A stretch of DNA of 34,182 nucleotides from Alistipes sp. ZOR0009 (lineage in GTDB: Bacteria; Bacteroidota; Bacteroidia; Bacteroidales; ZOR0009). The first letter of the stretch is position 1. The number at the start of each line of letters is the position of its first letter. The notes beneath the pieces were generated by a model. It was not told where the DNA came from. It saw only the letters and a list, made by a program, of their open reading frames with translations, and did no database searches. Of this stretch, positions 32,043 to 34,182 are shown in pieces. The translations under genes and the position numbers were made by a program. Where the stretch lies: positions 1-34,182 of the forward strand of contig NZ_JTLD01000059.1 of NCBI RefSeq assembly GCF_000798815.1, read 5' to 3'.

Positions 32043-33422
32043 ATGAAGAGAGAATGGCTAGCTGCATTACTGCTTATAGGAAGCAGCAGCGCGATGGCAG
32101 GAGGGGGTAGAGAGGCTAAGGTGCTCTCGTCGTACCCTGTCACTGGCAAAATGTACGTTGTTGGGAAAGCTCCGATTGTTAAGTCGATCGGATCTGATGA
32201 GAATAGTGTTGTTATCAATTTTCAGGAGAAATATCAGGCAATGGAGGGAGTTGGTGCTGCCCTTACTGGTTCATCAGCCATTGTTTTTAAGCATAACCTT
32301 TCTGCAGCCAAAAGAAGCGAACTTTTTAAGGAACTGTTTACCCCTCAGGGTATAGGTATCGACTACGTACGGCTGACCATTGGGGCCTCCGACTTTTCGA
32401 GGCGGACTTTCAGCTACTGTGATGAGGTGGACTCTTCGTTGACCAAATTTTCGTTGGCGGAGGATGAGCGGGAGGTTATTCCTATGATGAAGGAGATACT
32501 GGCCGTTAATCCGAAAATTAAAATAATGGCCAGCCCTTGGAGCCCTCCAGGATGGATGAAGAGCAGCAACAGCATGGTGGGAGGGCACCTTAAGCCCGAA
32601 TGCTACGATCTGTATGCCCGTTATCTGATTAAATATATTGAGCAGATGGGGAAACATGGAATTCGTATTGACGCAATAACGGTACAAAATGAGCCGGAGT
32701 ATGGAACGGCTCAGTATCCCTGTATGCTGATGAGCGCCGAGGAGCAGAAGGTTTTTGTTAGAGATTTCCTCGGACCTAAGTTTGCGAGCAGAAAGATAAA
32801 GACTAAAATTATTCTTTTTGATCATAACTGCGATAACCCCAGCTACCCTATCTCCATTCTGAATGATAAGGTCGCCCGTAAATTTGTAGCCGGATCAGGA
32901 TTTCATCATTATGCAGGCAACGTGGATGCTCTTTGTGCTGTTCATAATGCTCACCCCGATAAGGATCTTTACTTTACTGAACAGTCAGGCGGTGGATGGG
33001 CTCCAAACTTTTCTGACAATGTGCAATGGTACACTGGCCATCTAATGGTTGGGGCAATGCGATGCTGGTCTAAAAACATGCTTCTTTGGAATCTGGCACT
33101 TGATGAAAATGATGGACCAAAGAATAATGGTTGTTCTAACTGCTGGGGTATTGTGCGTATAAAGAGCGATGGTACAGTAGAGCGCAATGCCGAGTACTAT
33201 GCTCTTGGTCATTACGGGAAGTTTGTTCGCCAGAATGCACGGCGGGTAAGTTCGTCAACTGGTGTGGTGGATAACGTTGCCTTTGTTAATCCTAATGGTG
33301 AGAAGGTTGTGGTAGCAGCAAACCGTAGCGATAAGGCGCAAAAGATATCGTTTCTATTTGAGGGACAAAGGTTGACTCACACCTTTGAGGCTCACGAAGT
33401 GGCATCATTTATCTGGAGGTAG
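32043..33422 (+). CDS. GH30 paralogue with signal peptide, probably periplasmic
   Basis: The 459-residue enzyme is clearly related along its length to the gene just before it (shared ASPWS, VQNEP, HNAHPDKDLYFTEQSGG, MLLWNLALDENDGP-like stretches). Catalytic residues are Glu217 (TVQNEPEYGT) and Glu313 (YFTEQSGGGW). It differs in its N-terminus, MKREWLAALLLIGSSSAMAG, a signal peptide with an AMA cleavage site and no lipobox, so it should be soluble in the periplasm. It probably trims imported beta-1,6-gluco-oligosaccharides. The pair likely arose by tandem duplication followed by a split in location. Confidence 0.9.
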   Translation: MKREWLAALLLIGSSSAMAGGGREAKVLSSYPVTGKMYVVGKAPIVKSIGSDENSVVINFQEKYQAMEGVGAALTGSSAIVFKHNLSAAKRSELFKELFTPQGIGIDYVRLTIGASDFSRRTFSYCDEVDSSLTKFSLAEDEREVIPMMKEILAVNPKIKIMASPWSPPGWMKSSNSMVGGHLKPECYDLYARYLIKYIEQMGKHGIRIDAITVQNEPEYGTAQYPCMLMSAEEQKVFVRDFLGPKFASRKIKTKIILFDHNCDNPSYPISILNDKVARKFVAGSGFHHYAGNVDALCAVHNAHPDKDLYFTEQSGGGWAPNFSDNVQWYTGHLMVGAMRCWSKNMLLWNLALDENDGPKNNGCSNCWGIVRIKSDGTVERNAEYYALGHYGKFVRQNARRVSSSTGVVDNVAFVNPNGEKVVVAANRSDKAQKISFLFEGQRLTHTFEAHEVASFIWR

Positions 33423-33458
33423 TTCAGCATTCTGCTGAGATTTATGAGTTGACGCATA

Positions 33459-33619
33459 AGGAGGTGTCTAATAAGTGCCACGTCATGCGAGCTGAAAGTT
33501 AGCGGAATCAATTAGGTCTCACGAATGAGCGAAAAAAGCCTTAGAGCATATTCTAAGGCTTCTGAAATTTTCGTGATACGCATATCGTGCGTCGCTATGC
33601 TTCATGTTGGACACCCCCT
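33459..33619. repeat. 161-bp inverted-repeat element
   Basis: The ends AGGAGGTGTCTAATA (33459-33473) and TGTTGGACACCCCCT (33605-33619) pair over 15 positions with one mismatch and two G-T wobbles. Inside, TCACGAA pairs with TTCGTGA, TGAA and TAGCG recur in both arms, and the centre is a perfect 10-bp stem (33536-33561). The left arm carries about 17 extra bases. This may be a MITE-like or REP-like intergenic element, or a large structured transcript end for the PUL. Confidence 0.65.
33536..33561 (+). terminator. Central hairpin, possible PUL terminator
   Basis: AAGCCTTAGA (33536-33545) is an exact reverse complement of TCTAAGGCTT (33552-33561), around a 6-nt loop. The following T-rich stretch (ATTTTC) is short and shifted by about five bases, so termination efficiency is uncertain. 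Confidence 0.6.
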
Positions 33620-33665
33620 ATGGTGCGCTTCTCGATTACTAATCAACAAAGAATTTAGGGAATAT

Positions 33666-34182
33666 ATGGGATTTCAACTGATTGACTACGCCATTCTGGT
33701 GGCGTACATCGTAATTATTGTGGGTGTTGGCCTGTGGGTAACGCGCCGCAAGAAGGGAGCGGGGGAGCGCGACGCCGCAGACTACTTCATAGCCAGCAAA
33801 AGCCTTAGCTGGTGGGTTATCGGCACCTCGCTTATTGCCAGCAACATCTCGGCCGAGCAGTTTATCGCCATGTCGGGCTCGGGGTTTGCGCTGGGTATGG
33901 GCATTGCCTCGTACGAGTTTATGGCGGCCGCCACGCTGATCATTGTGGCGGTCTTCTTCCTGCCCATCTTCCTCAAGTCGGGCATCTACACCATGCCCCA
34001 GTTTCTGGAAAAGCGCTACGATGGCCGCGTTAAAAGCGTCATGGCCATCTTCTGGCTGGTGGTGTTTGTTTTCGTGAACCTTTCCTCGATTCTCTACCTG
34101 GGGGCTCTTACGGTTAAGAACGTGCTCTTTGAGGGGCAGAACGTGCTGATAGGCGGCATGGTGGTCGATCCGCTATGGATTG
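33666..34182 (+). CDS. Sodium/solute symporter, SGLT (SLC5) type, partial
   Basis: The reading frame opens at ATG 33666 and stays open to the right edge (172 codons), so the gene is cut by the window. It begins with a membrane helix (LIDYAILVAYIVIIVGVGLW, 5-24), a short basic loop and DYFIASKSLSWWVIGTSLIA. The stretch NISAEQFIAMSGSG (61-74) is close to the sodium/galactose symporter vSGLT, as is GIYTMPQFLEKRYD (about 104-117). It should import a sugar with Na+. Placed just after the PUL, it probably takes glucose or a disaccharide released in the periplasm. Its codons are more G+C-rich than the PUL genes before it, so it may belong to a different transcription unit. Confidence 0.9.
   Translation, partial: MGFQLIDYAILVAYIVIIVGVGLWVTRRKKGAGERDAADYFIASKSLSWWVIGTSLIASNISAEQFIAMSGSGFALGMGIASYEFMAAATLIIVAVFFLPIFLKSGIYTMPQFLEKRYDGRVKSVMAIFWLVVFVFVNLSSILYLGALTVKNVLFEGQNVLIGGMVVDPLWI

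Noticed and set aside
22332-33422. PUL regulated by an internal hybrid two-component or SusR regulator
   Set aside because: No such gene is found between the Nudix regulator and the right edge; it could lie beyond the window.

Overview
The window looks like a chromosomal segment of a member of the Bacteroidota, probably Bacteroidales-like. The evidence is a SusC/SusD pair with a lipidated glycan-binding protein, paired GH30 enzymes, several lipoproteins, few clear Shine-Dalgarno sequences, a few TAnnTTTG-type -7 boxes, and small proteins typical of this phylum. No rRNA, tRNA, CRISPR array, prophage or complete insertion sequence was seen. All functional calls come from reading motifs, not from database searches.

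Layout. 1-207: the end of a 41-bp tandem-repeat array whose units can fold into hairpins, running off the left edge. 701-1315: an A+T-rich orphan lipoprotein with a strong terminator. 1643-8667: a metal-homeostasis block (Fur-family regulator, small His-rich membrane protein, CusB/CzcB adaptor, CusA/CzcA RND pump, TolC-like outer-membrane channel, small Cys-containing membrane protein), closed by a long hairpin terminator. 8739-9074: a gene-free stretch holding a decayed piece of a Nudix-type regulator gene and an unexplained hairpin. 9075-10599: a MalY/PatB aminotransferase and a small conserved protein on the minus strand. 10763-13296: a TrkH/TrkA potassium uptake pair, convergent with a DUF486 membrane protein. 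14040-16701: a GntR/FadR regulator, a YhcH-family protein and a serine hydrolase. 16732-17067: a small acidic conserved protein. 17304-20233: a Pit phosphate transporter, a translationally coupled 53-residue membrane protein, a conserved four-helix membrane protein and a flavodoxin.

20290-33422 is the most coherent functional region. A Nudix-fold regulator and a SemiSWEET sugar transporter lie on the minus strand. They diverge from a polysaccharide utilization locus (PUL): GH3 beta-glucosidase, SusC, SusD, surface glycan-binding protein, and two tandem GH30 enzymes, one lipidated and one predicted periplasmic. The content matches the known Bacteroides beta-1,6-glucan (fungal/pustulan-type) loci. 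A sodium/sugar symporter (SGLT type) starts at 33666 and runs off the right edge. A plausible pathway is surface cleavage by the lipidated GH30, SusCD import, periplasmic trimming by the second GH30 and GH3, then uptake of glucose or gentiobiose by the symporter and perhaps SemiSWEET. The Nudix regulator may control this through repeated AGTGTT/AACACT sites in the divergent intergenic region. That regulatory link is inference.

The most interesting non-coding structures are the 41-bp array with co-varying arms, a 39-bp exact repeat shared by two decayed Nudix fragments 12 kb apart, a 161-bp inverted-repeat element after the PUL, and an intrinsic terminator inside the PUL.
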